Of a DNA stretch of 64,000 nt, positions 1 through 34,358 are shown piece after piece; within the stretch, counting starts at the first letter, position 1, and each line of letters opens with the position of its first letter. A model generated the notes under the pieces. It was given only the letters and a program-made list of their open reading frames with translations, was not told where the DNA came from and did not search any database. The translations under genes were made by a program, and so were the position numbers. Source of the stretch: Allolobophora icterica (Eukaryota > Annelida > Clitellata > Crassiclitellata > Lumbricidae); assembly GCA_963556255.1 (NCBI GenBank), contig OY744608.1, forward strand, positions 69,756,322 through 69,820,321, written 5' to 3'.

Positions 1-273
1 TTAGATACAAACAGAAGCTTATCGTTTCCCATGCTGTTGTTTCTCGAAAATATACATTAGGCTTATAGCTTATCTCCTGTATCTTGAATCGACCTCCATA
101 ATGGAGTCATTACGAAATTTTAAAGTCAAAGCTCTTAAAATATATTGGAACACAGTCTTGATTCCGATGGATGGGGTTTGGTTGGGATGGGTTCTGTTTA
201 ACGAGAAAAAGATCAGGTCACATTGAACTGAATGTCACAGCCAATTATGTGCTAGAGGATTCACAAAACTTAC

Positions 274-1478
274 ATTTTTTACAACGGTCATCAGGCAGCC
301 GAAACTTCTCACAGCTCTGGACTTGTATCGAAGTTCCAAGTACTACAAGAATAACACATACATGTATACATAGATGAATAGTAACACTCTTGCACGAAGA
401 ACATAAAATCTTGAAATACGCGGTTCGATACACGTAAGCTTCCTGTAGGTCGATTCAGCCTTCCACTCTCTAGGGGGTAGTAAAAATGAAATGAGGCGCC
501 TTACAGGCTCTCAAGACGTGTGTTCTATAATAAGATCTTGATAACTGTACTGTCATATGTTTCAATGTTACTTACTGCTGTTTGTCGGTGTGATTGTCAC
601 TAAACACGAATATATATTATTACATACATACGTACGTGCATACACATATATGCATAAATTCGTACATGCATACATACATTCACACGTTCTCACACGCGTA
701 CATATATAAGCTTATACATACAAAAATGCATATATACAAACATACAAGCTCTCTGAAATTCATCGTAGAAATCTGGTTTGAGTCACTCTTTGACAAAAGT
801 GCACGAGCATCGTGCTCATACTCGTCACAGTGCGGTAGAAGACTGCTCCAGAAGGTTGGAGTTGATGTAGGCGAGGCGCAGCACCTGCATATCTCCACGA
901 GATAGGGAAGCTTCGTATGCAATAACTTCACGACCTTTATCTTAAGAATCTTGTCCACGAAAAGAGCGGTATTAAACCACTCGTCTCGAATATGAACGAA
1001 GACGATAACGACTAATTCTATTTCTATATGCACAAAATGCCATAAGGTAAATTGGATCAGGTGCCTCGTCATCGAAGAATGCACTAAAGCAGCCCCTAAA
1101 AAATACCTCGAACGCGCTGAGAATCTTCAGTCGATGGAAAATCGGTCCAAAGATGACAGCTCCTAAAATCGGAGCGAGCATGAAACTCCACAAACTTATC
1201 CAAAACATCGTTCCCTGCGTGTAGATCTCCGCCGGCATTCCGAGGAGTGTCACGGCCGAGAAAAACGAGGCGGAGAGCGACAGTGCCACTGGAAACGCCG
1301 ACATACTTTTATCGGCCAAGAGGAACTCTTTTGTCGTCTTTTGTCTTCCACCTGTGAAGGCATAGTAGATTCCAATGGCGGCGGAAATAGCGAGGACGAT
1401 GGAGAAGCCGAGGTAGTCCCAGACGGTGAATGTACTTCCGGTTGGAACAGTGGGCACTCCCTCGCAGGTCGACGCCAT
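274..1478 (-). CDS. SLC5A8-like: Gene A: SLC5A8-like Na+/solute symporter, 5' exons 1-2 only (continues off the left edge)
   Basis: Two coding exons are visible: exon 1 at 1107-1478 (372 bp, phase 0 end) and exon 2 at 274-342 (69 bp). Exon 1 starts at an ATG in the context CCAAGATGG and encodes the N-terminus with TM1 to TM3. It includes the family block YYAFTGG and the TM2 helix SLSASFFSAV, which aligns with the Na+-site helix of human SMCT1. Exon 2 begins YLELRYKSRAVR, the usual SLC5 sequence after TM3. Donors are GT and the exon 2 acceptor is AG. By family knowledge the product is a plasma-membrane Na+-coupled carrier of small monocarboxylates or related anions. Substrate cannot be read from sequence, and SLC5A12 or SLC5A6-like activity is possible. 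Exon 1 differs from gene B at only a handful of residues, so A and B are recent duplicates. Exons 3-16 must lie to the left of the window. Confidence 0.9.
343..1106 (-). other. Gene A intron 1
   Basis: No coding exon is seen here. The stretch holds a CATA/TACA-rich low-complexity patch (about 620-745). It is followed by about 180 bp (745-925) that is also found in intron 1 of gene B (about 31548-31730), so the intron was copied with the gene. Confidence 0.7.
1107..1478 (-). CDS. SLC5A8-like: Gene A exon 1
   Basis: This exon codes for 124 residues from MASTCEGVP to the SAFE end and stops exactly at a GT donor (AC at 1105-1106 on the plus strand). The frame runs on past the donor only as intron read-through. 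Length and end point match exon 1 of genes B and C exactly. Confidence 0.92.
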
Positions 1479-2084
1479 CTTGGATCAGTCCTCGAGCAAG
1501 CCGATATTATAAGGTACGTAGAGGTGTAGAATTTCACACAGTGTTGTACAAGTGGAAATGTTTATTGAAACCCTTTCCGCATCTGTTGTTGTCTCGTTGT
1601 CCGGTTACTCTTAGGTTTTGTGGTTTGATTGATCTTATCCTGTTATTGTCCCGTTTTAGTCCTGTACCCTTTGTTGTTTTGTTGTCCAGCTGTTGTTTTT
1701 CTGATATTGTTGTCTCGTTGCCTCCTGCTGGTGTCCTTTTGTCTTGTGTTCTGTTCTTCGTCCTTGGACTCCAGAGAAATCTCATGAATCTGTTACCTCT
1801 ACCTTTGTACTATTCAGTTTGTACGAGTATATGTGCAAGGGTCACAGCGATAATTCGACAAAACCAGAGCCACTATAAAGAGCCTCTACTTCACCGTTTT
1901 AACTGCAAGAAAAAAAAACGGAAGCAGAGCCATTGAATCATTTAGGTTATACTGAACCGATCTAAGTTCAATTGTCTAAACAATAGCAATGGTTGGTAAG
2001 AGTAGACACTGATGCGTTCAGGAGGTTCACGGGTGGATTTTAAAAAAAAACATAAAATTGCTAGATTATTCTGCAACATATTTT
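1479..2084. promoter_or_regulatory. 5' flank of gene A (putative promoter region)
   Basis: The first 600 bp upstream of the gene A start align with the same position upstream of gene B (32294-32900), including a TTATAATATCGG stretch about 40 bp before the ATG and a TTG/TCC-rich tract. Conservation between paralogues and position suggest promoter or 5' UTR. No transcription start can be fixed from sequence, and the TATA-like word is only a candidate. Confidence 0.4.
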
Positions 2085-2490
2085 ATCTCTGATACAAGTC
2101 TTGCCTTTGGCCAGAATTCGTGCACAGTTGATGGTTAACAATTTGGAAATTTCTCTTCCCGTGTTCATGAGTCTTTTACCGGCGATAGTAACTGTTTTCC
2201 TTATAAACTGAAAGCGCATCTCTCTCTGTCAGCAGCCCTTTATGTTTTTGGCCCAGCTTAAAAGTACTCTTCTGAGCTGTATAATGGATTACTGTACTGC
2301 ATTGTACCACTGTTGTACTTAAAGGATTTAATTTTTAATATATTGTATCACATTACATTTTCTTGAACTACGTGGTAGTGTAATTTGACGTATTGTTTTT
2401 GGAAATATCTCTATTGTGTTTGCATTGTACTGAATTGTATTGTATTGGTCCGTATTGTATTATATTGCATTGTATTGGACATTTTTGGTG
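2085..2490 (+). repeat. LINE 3'-end fragment followed by a TATTG-rich tract
   Basis: The stretch starting GATACAAGTCTTGCCTTTGG is the decayed end of a non-LTR ORF2. It is followed by a TATTG/GTATT-rich low-complexity tail (2290-2490). The same pair lies at the matching distance upstream of gene B (32908-33405) and gene C (50498-51030), so the insertion is older than those duplications. Confidence 0.6.
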
Positions 2491-2684
2491 GCTAATGTAA
2501 ACACCACACCAGAGAGCAAAGTAGGCCTAAGGATACTTCCATTGATCTGTCTTGTCTATCAGCTTCAGCATCGGTTTAAACCCTGAGATGATTTGGACCA
2601 GGTTAGATTTATAACAATATCACGGAGAGTAAGTATTAGCGCCTAAATACCTTTCTGAACTAATGAACAAACCAATCTCTTCAC

Positions 2685-3175
2685 GCCCCTGTCGCCGCCT
2701 TCGTTCTGGTGACCTATTGAACTTGTTTGTACCTCGGTTGCAAACCAGGGCTGCAGTCAAGGGTATACGCAGGTATACAGCGTATACTCACCTCTAGAGA
2801 CCGTATACTCACCTCACAAAATATTTTTATTTATTTATATTAAAATACTATGGCGTATACTCACAAAATACTGTAGCGTATACTCACCTCTAATTTGTTT
2901 CTGAAAACTAACCGGTAGCGTGTACTCACCTCTAATTTTACCACTACAGTCCTGTTGCAAACCTCACTAACTCAGCATCGGGCCATTGCTTTGGCTGGCC
3001 CTTCACTCTGGAATGAACTCCCTTCTGTCATCCGGAGCAAGATGCTCGAGGCGTCCTCACCAGCTTCACTTTAATGCTTAAAGACCGGTCTTTTTGCACG
3101 AGCCTATCACGTTGAGAGCGCTTCTAAATGGATCTGCTGCGCGGAGCGCTTTACAAATGTTTATACTACATTACA
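2685..3175 (+). repeat. LINE ORF2 C-terminal fragment, split by a hAT MITE
   Basis: Reading across the MITE at 2746-2954, the plus frame gives a typical non-LTR ORF2 C-terminus with ALAGPSLWNELPSVIRSKM, ending at a stop near 3075. The intact counterpart without the MITE is at 33615-33880. It is not a functional gene. Confidence 0.75.
2746..2954. mobile_element. hAT-type MITE (209 bp) with 8-bp TSD
   Basis: Terminal inverted repeats read CAGGGCTGCAGT on the left and ACTACAGTCCTG on the right. The element is flanked by an 8-bp duplication TTGCAAAC (2738-2745 and 2955-2962). It carries several GTATACTCACCTC motifs and no coding capacity. The paralogous flank upstream of gene B has the uninterrupted site TTGCAGAC at 33667-33674. 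A second copy in opposite orientation lies at 18890-19097. TIR type and TSD length fit the hAT superfamily. Confidence 0.9.
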
Positions 3176-3223
3176 TTACAAAGGTGGCCAGAGGTAAGGT
3201 GCTTAGTAAATATTGAAGGAATG

Positions 3224-3740
3224 TCAGCTGTGTAGAGTATGTACAGAATGGGGCAAAGAACATAACCCTTGGGACACCATACTCAACCCTATCCCAGGTA
3301 GTTCTGGAATCACAAAGGACAACTTTCTGAGTACGGTCAGAGAGATAAGATTTAAATCAAAGAAGAGGGACACCACCGAGACCATAAGACAGTTCAAGAA
3401 ACCGAAGTAGGATCTCATGGTCAACCATTTCAAAGGCGGAGGAAACATCAAAGAGTGCCAGAAGCGTCAAATGAGACCTGTCAATGGCAGTGTAAATGTC
3501 CGAGAGAAGGGACAGGAGGGCAGTTTCCGTAGAATGGTGACCTCTAAACCCTGATTGACTAGAAGAGAGGAATCCAGACCGTTCAAGATAGGGCAGAAAT
3601 AGGACGAGAGTTAGAACAGACTTGCGAGTCAAGATTAGCTTTTTAAGGATAGGGAAGACAATAACCCGCTTCTGGGATGGAGGGAGATGGCGCTGTGCTA
3701 GAGACCTATTGAACAAAATACACCAAAAGTGGGACAATAC
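3224..3740 (-). pseudogene. Non-LTR retrotransposon reverse transcriptase fragment (CR1/L2/jockey-like)
   Basis: The minus frame carries SQSGFRGHHSTETALLSLL followed by LALFDVSSAFEMVDHEILL. These are the RT finger block and motif A (D in FDVSSAF) of LINE ORF2. The frame breaks toward the 3' side and there is no YxDD box, so this is a truncated copy. The paralogous copy is at 33930-34358. Confidence 0.85.
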
Positions 3741-4246
3741 GACACAACTGTATAAAGAATTTCAAGATTTAATGCAGCATTATTTCTTGCTTATTGACAT
3801 CATCTTGTGGGCGTCAGTCCCATTGACGTCAATTTTACCCGAATAATCAAGTACCAGCTAGCGATTGAACGCGATTGGTAAATATGTAGCTGAGAGTGAC
3901 TGCGTTTTAAAGGTGTCTAACTGTAATCGTGGATTTAATGCAGTCCTGTTGACGTCGACCTTACCCTACATAGGATAAGTTATTACAATTACATTCAGTG
4001 ATACATGTACAGGAATTACGATTTACGAGTAACAATAGTACAACAAAATTACTAAGGATACTGTATGGTCTGGTAAGGGACTAAGCTAGGAGGAGGTCCT
4101 ACATGTGATATGTATTGCATTTTTAATCATGAACTTCTATTTACAACACAACTGACTATAGAAGTTCATGATTTAATGCAGCATTATTTCGTGTTTAGCG
4201 ACATCTTCTGGGCGTTGGTCCCATTATCCTCGATTTTACCCTACAT
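3741..4246. repeat. Intergenic repeat units (two diverged copies)
   Basis: About 400-bp units contain GATTTAATGCAGCATTATTTC and the word GATTGAACGCGATTGG. Copies start near 3766 and 4170, and the second is interrupted by the hAT element and continues at 6895-7020. Similar pairs occur at 34358-34960, and a further fragment lies at 7230. No coding sequence is seen. Confidence 0.55.
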
Positions 4247-4459
4247 CAGTGCCGTTTTAAGGCCTAGGCACGCGAGGCACGTGCCTAGGGCCCCGCCACA
4301 ACAGGGGGCCCCGCGGCGGCCCAGAAACAAAATAACAATATGATAAGTTCTGTTATAACAAGTAACAATTCTGCAAAGCAAAGTAAGAACAATAATACAT
4401 AATTCAACAAACGTCTGCTGCAGTCTGCACTTTTAGTTAATATAATTATTGGTAATAAG

Positions 4460-4916
4460 TAGGGACAGTAGAAAATCACGGTAAAAAAATGCCAAAAACA
4501 CGGCATACTTTTAAAAAAAATCGCGAAAAACACGGCAAAAACACGGCATCAAAATTTCACAGTTTTCTTGTAACACATTAGGCCTATATGTTTATCTTTC
4601 ATATTCATTGTTCATTGACAAATTGACAATTGTCAACCATTTGTCAGTCACTGGTTCCCTGCTGTAACAGTTTAGCTGCGAGCATTGAATACCATCATAA
4701 CATGAAGCGCTAAATTGTCATCTGTCAAATTTTGACGCTGAGGTGCATTCACCAGTGTGTATTGACTAACGCTCCGTTCTGCATCAAAAAAATTGCAACA
4801 AACACGGCATTTTTTACGAAAACACGGCAAATGTCAAAAATCACGGAAAACACGGCAAATGCCGAAAAACACGGCTTCCGTGTTTGCCGTGTTTTCGTGA
4901 TTTTCTACTGTCCCTA
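4460..4916. mobile_element. Nested hAT-like nonautonomous element
   Basis: Inverted ends TAGGGACAGTAGAAAATCACG and CGTGATTTTCTACTGTCCCTA are flanked by the 8-bp TSD GTAATAAG (4452-4459 and 4917-4924). The interior repeats AAACACGGCA words near both ends and has no coding frame. It inserted into the older hAT element at 4247-6886. Confidence 0.87.
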
Positions 4917-5038
4917 GTAATAAGCGCAGAGCACAATAGAAGTCATACTGAAATTAATCAATAATTTAACGCATGGCGGCGATGACGCGGAGATCGCTGT
5001 ATATTTTTTTCATTTGTCTGCTTTTTACAACGCTGTTC

Positions 5039-5495
5039 GGGGCCGTCCACATATTGCGTACGCAATTGGGGGGAGGGGTCGGATTTTGGCGATTTTGCGT
5101 ACGGGTGCGAACGGGAGGGGGGAAGGGGGACAAAAGTGTACGTACGCAAAATAAATTTCTAATTATGACGTCCACATTAGCCTATTTATAACTCTGTATT
5201 GTCCTATAGTCAGGCATTTTATTACATTATATAAAAGCCATGTGCAGTTATTCTGTGCTGTGAACGAGACACCTATAATTTGTCTATATTGGCCCTCACT
5301 CATCCTTCAATCTGGCCTAAAGTGCAGACAGTCGGGCTGCCTGGAGCTGGAGACACTTTCTGCAGCTGGTCTTGGGGGGGGGGGGTTAGCGTCAAGTGTA
5401 CGTACGCGGGGGGTGTGGAAGAAAGTACGCTTGCGAACAGGGGGAGGGGGTCCAATTTGCCCGGATTTTTGCGTACGTAATATATGGATGGCCCC
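5039..5495. mobile_element. Nested TIR element with GGGGCC ends
   Basis: The left end GGGGCCGTCCACATATTGCG is matched by an inverted right end with the same pattern (AATATATGGATGGCCCC). Both are followed inward by CGTACGCAA motifs. The flanks share only TTC, so a 3-bp duplication (PIF/Harbinger-like) is possible but weak. An internal stretch near 5135-5174 resembles another copy of the end, so this may be a composite. Confidence 0.6.
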
Positions 5496-5875
5496 TTCAA
5501 TGAATTTCTTATGTCTTGGTAAGTTAATATTAATTTTTATTATTAAATTTCTCTCAGGAGGCCTATAATCTAGTCATTTTTAAAAAAATTTTAAACTTTA
5601 AATTATAGAAAAGGCAAAAAGCGTAATAAATTTCTCACAGTTAATGAGTTAATAGAATAAATAGATGTCCTCGGTACTGAATCGCCGTCGATAGTGAACT
5701 TGGCAAACTTATTTAACTCAACGAAATCTAAAACTGCTCTTGTCACTTCATTTCCACCTCCTCCAATGTATAACGTTAAGTTATTTTGATAGTTTCTACC
5801 CTGTTTGTTATGCAGAATCAGATTGTGATGGTCAGTTAATTATCATCGTCGTTCACGGTTACCCGATTTGACTTT

Positions 5876-6154
5876 TTGGCCAATTGTCCCTACGTATACG
5901 ATCTATTAAAAGAACTATCAGACAACCCACCAAAAATACGTAGAAATTATATGAGTGGTGCTGCGAGGAGAAAAAAGGAAGCAACTGATTTGGAAAGGTT
6001 GGCCAAACATAAAAACATATGTTCTGTTTTTAAAAGTCAGAAAACACTATCATCATCGCAGTCTGACACTGTCGAGACGCAATACTCTTGCGTCGTCTTA
6101 GGCCCTACTCGATCGTCTATTGATGTCATTGTTTGTGATAAAGATGAACAGTAA
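5876..6154 (+). pseudogene. hAT transposase N-terminal remnant
   Basis: The frame contains RRNYMSGAARRKKEATDLER, resembling the basic MSGA-(R/K)-rich N-terminal segment common in ZMYM/hAT-type transposases, placed before where the BED/TTF zinc finger would begin. It stops after about 90 codons. Its position inside the 4247-6886 TIRs supports the reading. No catalytic region was found. Confidence 0.5.
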
Positions 6155-7229
6155 GTGTCGCTGCAATATGATGGTCTACGACTACCAGTCGAAAGTTCAG
6201 ATGTTGTCATACATGACATTCGAAACAATTTCACAAGATATAAGTCGGCGGAGTCGAACTTCGCAACCGCATCATTCATGAACGATTGAACTGTCATGAG
6301 CATAGAATCAGATGTGTTGGAGTCTTTGAATTTCGATGATGTCATAAGAGATTTTGTTCAGAGCAAAACACGAAAGCGATGTTTGTATAGAAAATGTCCT
6401 GACAAAGTCACAATCCATGTAGGCCTATAGCAAACATTTACTCATTACAATTTCACTGGCTGTACTAGCTGTGTCAGTATATGAGTTTATTAATAGTACT
6501 ACATTAATAAATTGAACAAAATGACACATAATGCACATGCAATACTTTAATGCAATATTTCGGGGTCGAGGGGGCAAAACCCCATCTTTAACACCATACA
6601 GTTGTCCCCGAAATTTTGAAGAAAGAACAATAAGGTCGACAAATATTTTTGCACTCGCACGCGAAAACTTTTTTGACATCTTTTTGAGCACATAAGTTCA
6701 AACTCATTTTTGACCAGATAAGTTCAAAAGTATCCTCCCACCTGTCAAACAGGAGAGCCGCCAGTGGCAATATTCTATATCTGAGACTGTGAGATTGAGG
6801 CGGAAATCGGGTTACGTTTAAGGTTAGTAGGCGTAAGGCTTTTGCGGATTGTGCCTAGGGCCCCCAAACTCCTTAAAACGGCTCTGCCCTACATAGAAAA
6901 GTTATTTGTTATTTAGAGATTGAACGCGATTGGTAAATATGTAGCTGAGAGCGGCCGCGTTTTAGAGGTGTCTAACTGTAATCGTTGATTTTACGGAGTC
7001 CTGTTGACTTCGACCTTTAATACCCTACAAAGGAAGTAAGTAAGTACATCCTTTATTAAAAACCAACTGCTAACCGCATTTTGGTGTGCATAGTTCATCA
7101 AATTAATTTAAGGAAATAACATCCAAATAACAAAGGTTTTACGAGCTAAAGAGTCAGCATTAGGTATAATTCTATTGTGCGCCCTGGGGCGTAGTGAGTA
7201 TACGGGAAGAAACGACTGATGCAGAACTA

Positions 7230-7660
7230 GTGATTGAACGCGATTGGTAAATATGTAGCTGAGAATGGCCGCATTTTAGAGGTGTCTGTTGGGTTGGTTA
7301 TGATGGCTGAGAAAAGGTTAGAGTCAGCTTTCTGGCAGAGTTGCTCGAAGGTAAGGTAGGATTCTGGTAAATAGCGAGAATCGCCGCATTGCTGCCTAAA
7401 GACGTGTGCGTCCCATTGCCCCCACGTAGCCCCACCACGCCGGTGCCGCATACAACATCTGCGACGCTGTGGCTAAGCAGCCTAAGCTTACTTCATCACT
7501 CAGTGATTGGCCCGATAATCCATATGCATTTACTGCCTGGCTTTTGTGATGATATTATTTACATGCCAGCCGAAGTTGAATTGTTCTGTCATCGTAACAC
7601 CCAAGACCTTCAGGTACCGTATACCCTGACAAGGCCCAGTATAACTTAGGGTGTATCCTC
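7230..7660 (-). pseudogene. LINE ORF2 C-terminal fragment
   Basis: The minus frame holds LPESYLTFEQLCQKADSNLF and an NPTDTSKMRPF stretch, matching in pattern the better-preserved LINE end at 17557-17987 (DSQTFEQMCLKTDTRLF). Frames shift several times. The paralogous fragment lies at 35175-35560. Confidence 0.65.
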
Positions 7661-8466
7661 ATCGCAGCCCTTTCCTAGGTTGCCGAACGATCTGTTCCTG
7701 GATCTTTGAATGGTTCAGTTTTAAATAGCAGGACTCCACCCACGCTAAGGATGAGCTATTACCATTGCATCCAGTGATGACATTGCTAAAGATACTATAG
7801 GCCTACGGTCTGGTAAGGGACTAATGGAGGAGGTCCATGAGGTAACACCATGACTTACCGCACCGGGTGACACGAACCCTAGTCACGCCACTGAAGCCTT
7901 GGTCCACCAGCGGAGTGGGAAAACGTGGACAGCATGAAGCCATTCTGCCCTCGTGCATCATAAACCATTAAATTTTGTGTTTTTCCTAGGAAACTTGCCA
8001 GCAGAGCGAACTCATCATTCCCAGGTAATTTTTCAACATAGAAACGTCTCATACCCAAGAAACGGATTTTTAAATATTCAGATATCAATCGAAGTAATAT
8101 TTTCCGAAGATATCTCGCTGTGATTCTAAATAAGCTCAGTCAGTAGCTAGCTACTGATGTTGCTATAGGCGCTACCAAATGCTCATCGCCAACAGGCTTT
8201 TATAATAGCCATACATACAGTTTTATATTATTGTAATGCATTGCATCATATTAAAATTACAAAGCCCTCGGATGTTGTTAATATTTGTAAGATAGAGCCT
8301 ATGTAAAGATCAGTTTGCAGATATGTGAATGCTGTCGATAATACTACAATTACACAGTTGATGATAGTATTTACTGAGAGCAAGTCTACAATAATCTCAA
8401 GATCTTTAGAGAAACAACCGCTGAAGATCACCGCTGTGTTTTCTTTTAAAGGACTTAGAAGTCTGA
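7661..8466. other. 3' flank of gene B
   Basis: No gene is seen. The stretch aligns through most of its length with the 3' flank of gene C (about 35560-36360), including GCCTTGGTCCACMAGCGGAGTGGG and TTTTCCGAAGATATCTCGCT, so it is part of the duplicated block and probably includes the 3' UTR. I found no clear AATAAA on the minus strand close to the stop. Confidence 0.5.
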
Positions 8467-32293
<23,827 letters not shown>

Positions 32294-32315
32294 CTTGGAT
32301 CAGTCCTCGAGCAAG

Positions 32316-32419
32316 CCGATATTATAAGGTACGTACAGGTCTAGGATGTCATACAGTGTTGTACAATTGGAAATGTTAATTGAAACACTTTCTGCTTCTG
32401 TTGTTGTCTCGTCATCCGT
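32316..32419 (-). promoter_or_regulatory. Gene B promoter-proximal segment, duplicated
   Basis: This 104-bp stretch begins 23 bp upstream of the gene B ATG and occurs again, identical by eye, at 32929-33032. The regulatory role is inferred only from position. Confidence 0.5.
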
Positions 32420-32899
32420 TTACTCTTATGTTTTGTGGTCTGATTGATCTTATCCTGTTATTGTCCCGTTTTAGTCCTATTTCTATTGTTGACTTGTTGT
32501 CCAGCTGTTGGTTTCCTGACAGTGTTGTTTCGTTGCCTCCTGCTGGTGTCCTTTTGTCTTGTGTTCTTTTCTTCGTCCTTGGATTCCAGAGAAATCTCAT
32601 GAATCTGTTACCTCTACCTTTGTACTATTCGGCTTGTACGACTATATGTGCAAAGGTCACAGCAATAATTCGACAAAACCAGAGCCACTATTAAGAGCCT
32701 CTACTTCACCGTTTTAACTGCAAGAAATAAAACGGACACAGAGCCATTGAATCTTTTAGGTTATACTAAACCGATCTAATTTTGTAAGTTCCATTGTCTA
32801 AACAATGGTAGTGGTTGGTTAGAGTAGACACTGATGCGTTCAGGTTCACGGGTGGATTAAAAAAGGCAAATAAAATTGCTAGATTATTCTGCAAGATAT

Positions 32900-33405
32900 A
32901 TTATCTCTGATACAAGTCTTGTCTTGGCCCGATATTATAAGGTACGTACAGGTCTAGGATGTCATACAGTGTTGTACAATTGGAAATGTTAATTGAAACA
33001 CTTTCTGCTTCTGTTGTTGTCTCGTCATCCGTCAACCACAGCTGATGGTTTAACAATTTGGAAATTTCTCTTCCCGTGTTCCTGAGTCTTTTACCGGCGA
33101 TAGTTTTCCGTATAAACTGAAAGCGCATCTCTCTCTGTCAGCAGCCCTTTATGTTTTTGGCCCAGCTTAAAAGTACTCCTCTGAGCTGTATAACGGATCC
33201 AATATCAATTTCAGTTGTATTGTACCACTGTTGTACTTAAAGAATTTAATTGTTAATATATTGTATCACATTACATTTTCTTGAACTACGTGGTAGTGTA
33301 ATTTGACGTATTGTTGTTTGGAAATATCTGTATTGTATTTGTATTGTACTGAATTGTATTGTATTGGTCCGTATTGTATTATATTGCATTATATTGGACA
33401 TTTTT
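32900..33405 (+). repeat. LINE 3' fragment and TATTG-rich tail upstream of gene B
   Basis: Counterpart of 2085-2490, containing the inserted 104-bp copy. Confidence 0.6.
32929..33032 (-). repeat. Second copy of the 104-bp promoter segment
   Basis: A direct copy of 32316-32419 placed inside the LINE fragment, 613 bp further upstream. Gene A has only about 14 bp at the matching point (2112-2125). This is therefore a late local duplication. Confidence 0.85.
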
Positions 33406-33614
33406 GGTGGCTAATGTAAACACCACACTTACTGTCTGACCAGAGAGCAAAGTAGGCCTAAGGATACTTCCATTGATCTGTCTTGTCTATCAGCTTCAGC
33501 ATCGGCCTAAAAACTGAGATGATTTGGACCAGGTTAGATTATAACAATATCACGGAGAGTAAGTATTAGCGCCTAAATATCTTTCTGAACTAATGAACAA
33601 ACCAGTCTCTTCAC

Positions 33615-33880
33615 GCCCCTGTAGGCCCTTCGTTCTCCTGACCTATTGAACTTGTTTGTACCTCGGTTGCAGACCTCACTAACTCAGCATCGGGTCTTTG
33701 CTTTGGCTGGCCCTCCACTCTGGAATGAACTCCCTTCTGTGATCCGGAGTAAGATGATCGAGGCGTCTTCACAGGCTTCACTTAAATGCTTAAAGACTTT
33801 TTTCACGAGCATATCACGTTGAGGGCGCTTCTGAGTAGCTCTGCTGCGATGAGCGCTTTACAAATGTTCATACTACATTA
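33615..33880 (+). repeat. LINE ORF2 C-terminal fragment with empty MITE site
   Basis: Counterpart of 2685-3175 without the MITE (site TTGCAGAC at 33667-33674). The frame reads LAGPPLWNELPSVIRSKM. Confidence 0.7.
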
Positions 33881-33929
33881 CATTGCAAAGGTGGCCAGAG
33901 GTAAGGTGTTAGTAAATATTGAAGGAATG

Positions 33930-34358
33930 TCAACTGTGTAGGGTATGTACAGAATTGGGCGAAGAATATAACTCTTGGGACACCATACTCAACCCTATCC
34001 CAGGTTGTTCTGCAATCACAAAGGACAATTCTCTGAGTATGGTCAGAGAGGTAAGATTCAAACCATAGAAGAGGGAGACCACTGAGACAATAAGACAGTT
34101 CAAGAACCGAAGTAGGATCTCACGTTCAACCATGTCGAAGGCGGAGGAAACATCAAAGAGTGCCAGAAGCGTCAAATGAGACGTGTCAGTGATAGTAGGC
34201 CTATAAATGTCCGAGAGAAGGGACAAGAGGACAGTTTCCGTAGAATGGTGACCTCTGAACTCTGACTGACTAGAAGGGAGGAATCCAGACAGTTCAAGAT
34301 AGTGCAGAAGCTGAATTGAGACGAGTCTCTCAAGAGTTTTAGAGAGAAAGGAAAGCAT
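33930..34358 (-). pseudogene. LINE reverse transcriptase fragment
   Basis: The minus frame starts MLSFLSKTLERLVSIQLLHY, then SQSEFRGHHSTETVLLSLL and LALFDVSSAFDMVEREILL (RT motif A). It is truncated before the YxDD box and is the paralogue of 3224-3740. Confidence 0.85.

Larger units (their letters stand above)
4247..6886 (+). mobile_element. Decayed hAT DNA transposon (2.64 kb) with nested insertions
   Basis: The ends are near-perfect inverted repeats: CAGTGCCGTTTTAAGG at left and CCTTAAAACGGCTCTG at right. They are flanked by the 8-bp TSD CCCTACAT (4239-4246 and 6887-6894). The paralogous intergenic region has the same sequence uninterrupted (CCCTACAT at 34819-34826), proving insertion after that duplication. 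Inside are two nested TIR elements (4460-4916, 5039-5495) and one remnant frame (5876-6154). TSD length and CAGTG-type ends place it in hAT. It cannot be autonomous because most transposase sequence is missing. Confidence 0.9.

Noticed and set aside
680..1084. 134-aa minus frame in gene A intron 1
   Set aside because: Intron read-through; the same intron segment in gene B is not open in this frame over its full length.
4966..5568. Overlapping short frames on both strands
   Set aside because: They lie within GGGGCC-end TIR element sequence and contain its CGTACGCAA motifs; no protein family seen.
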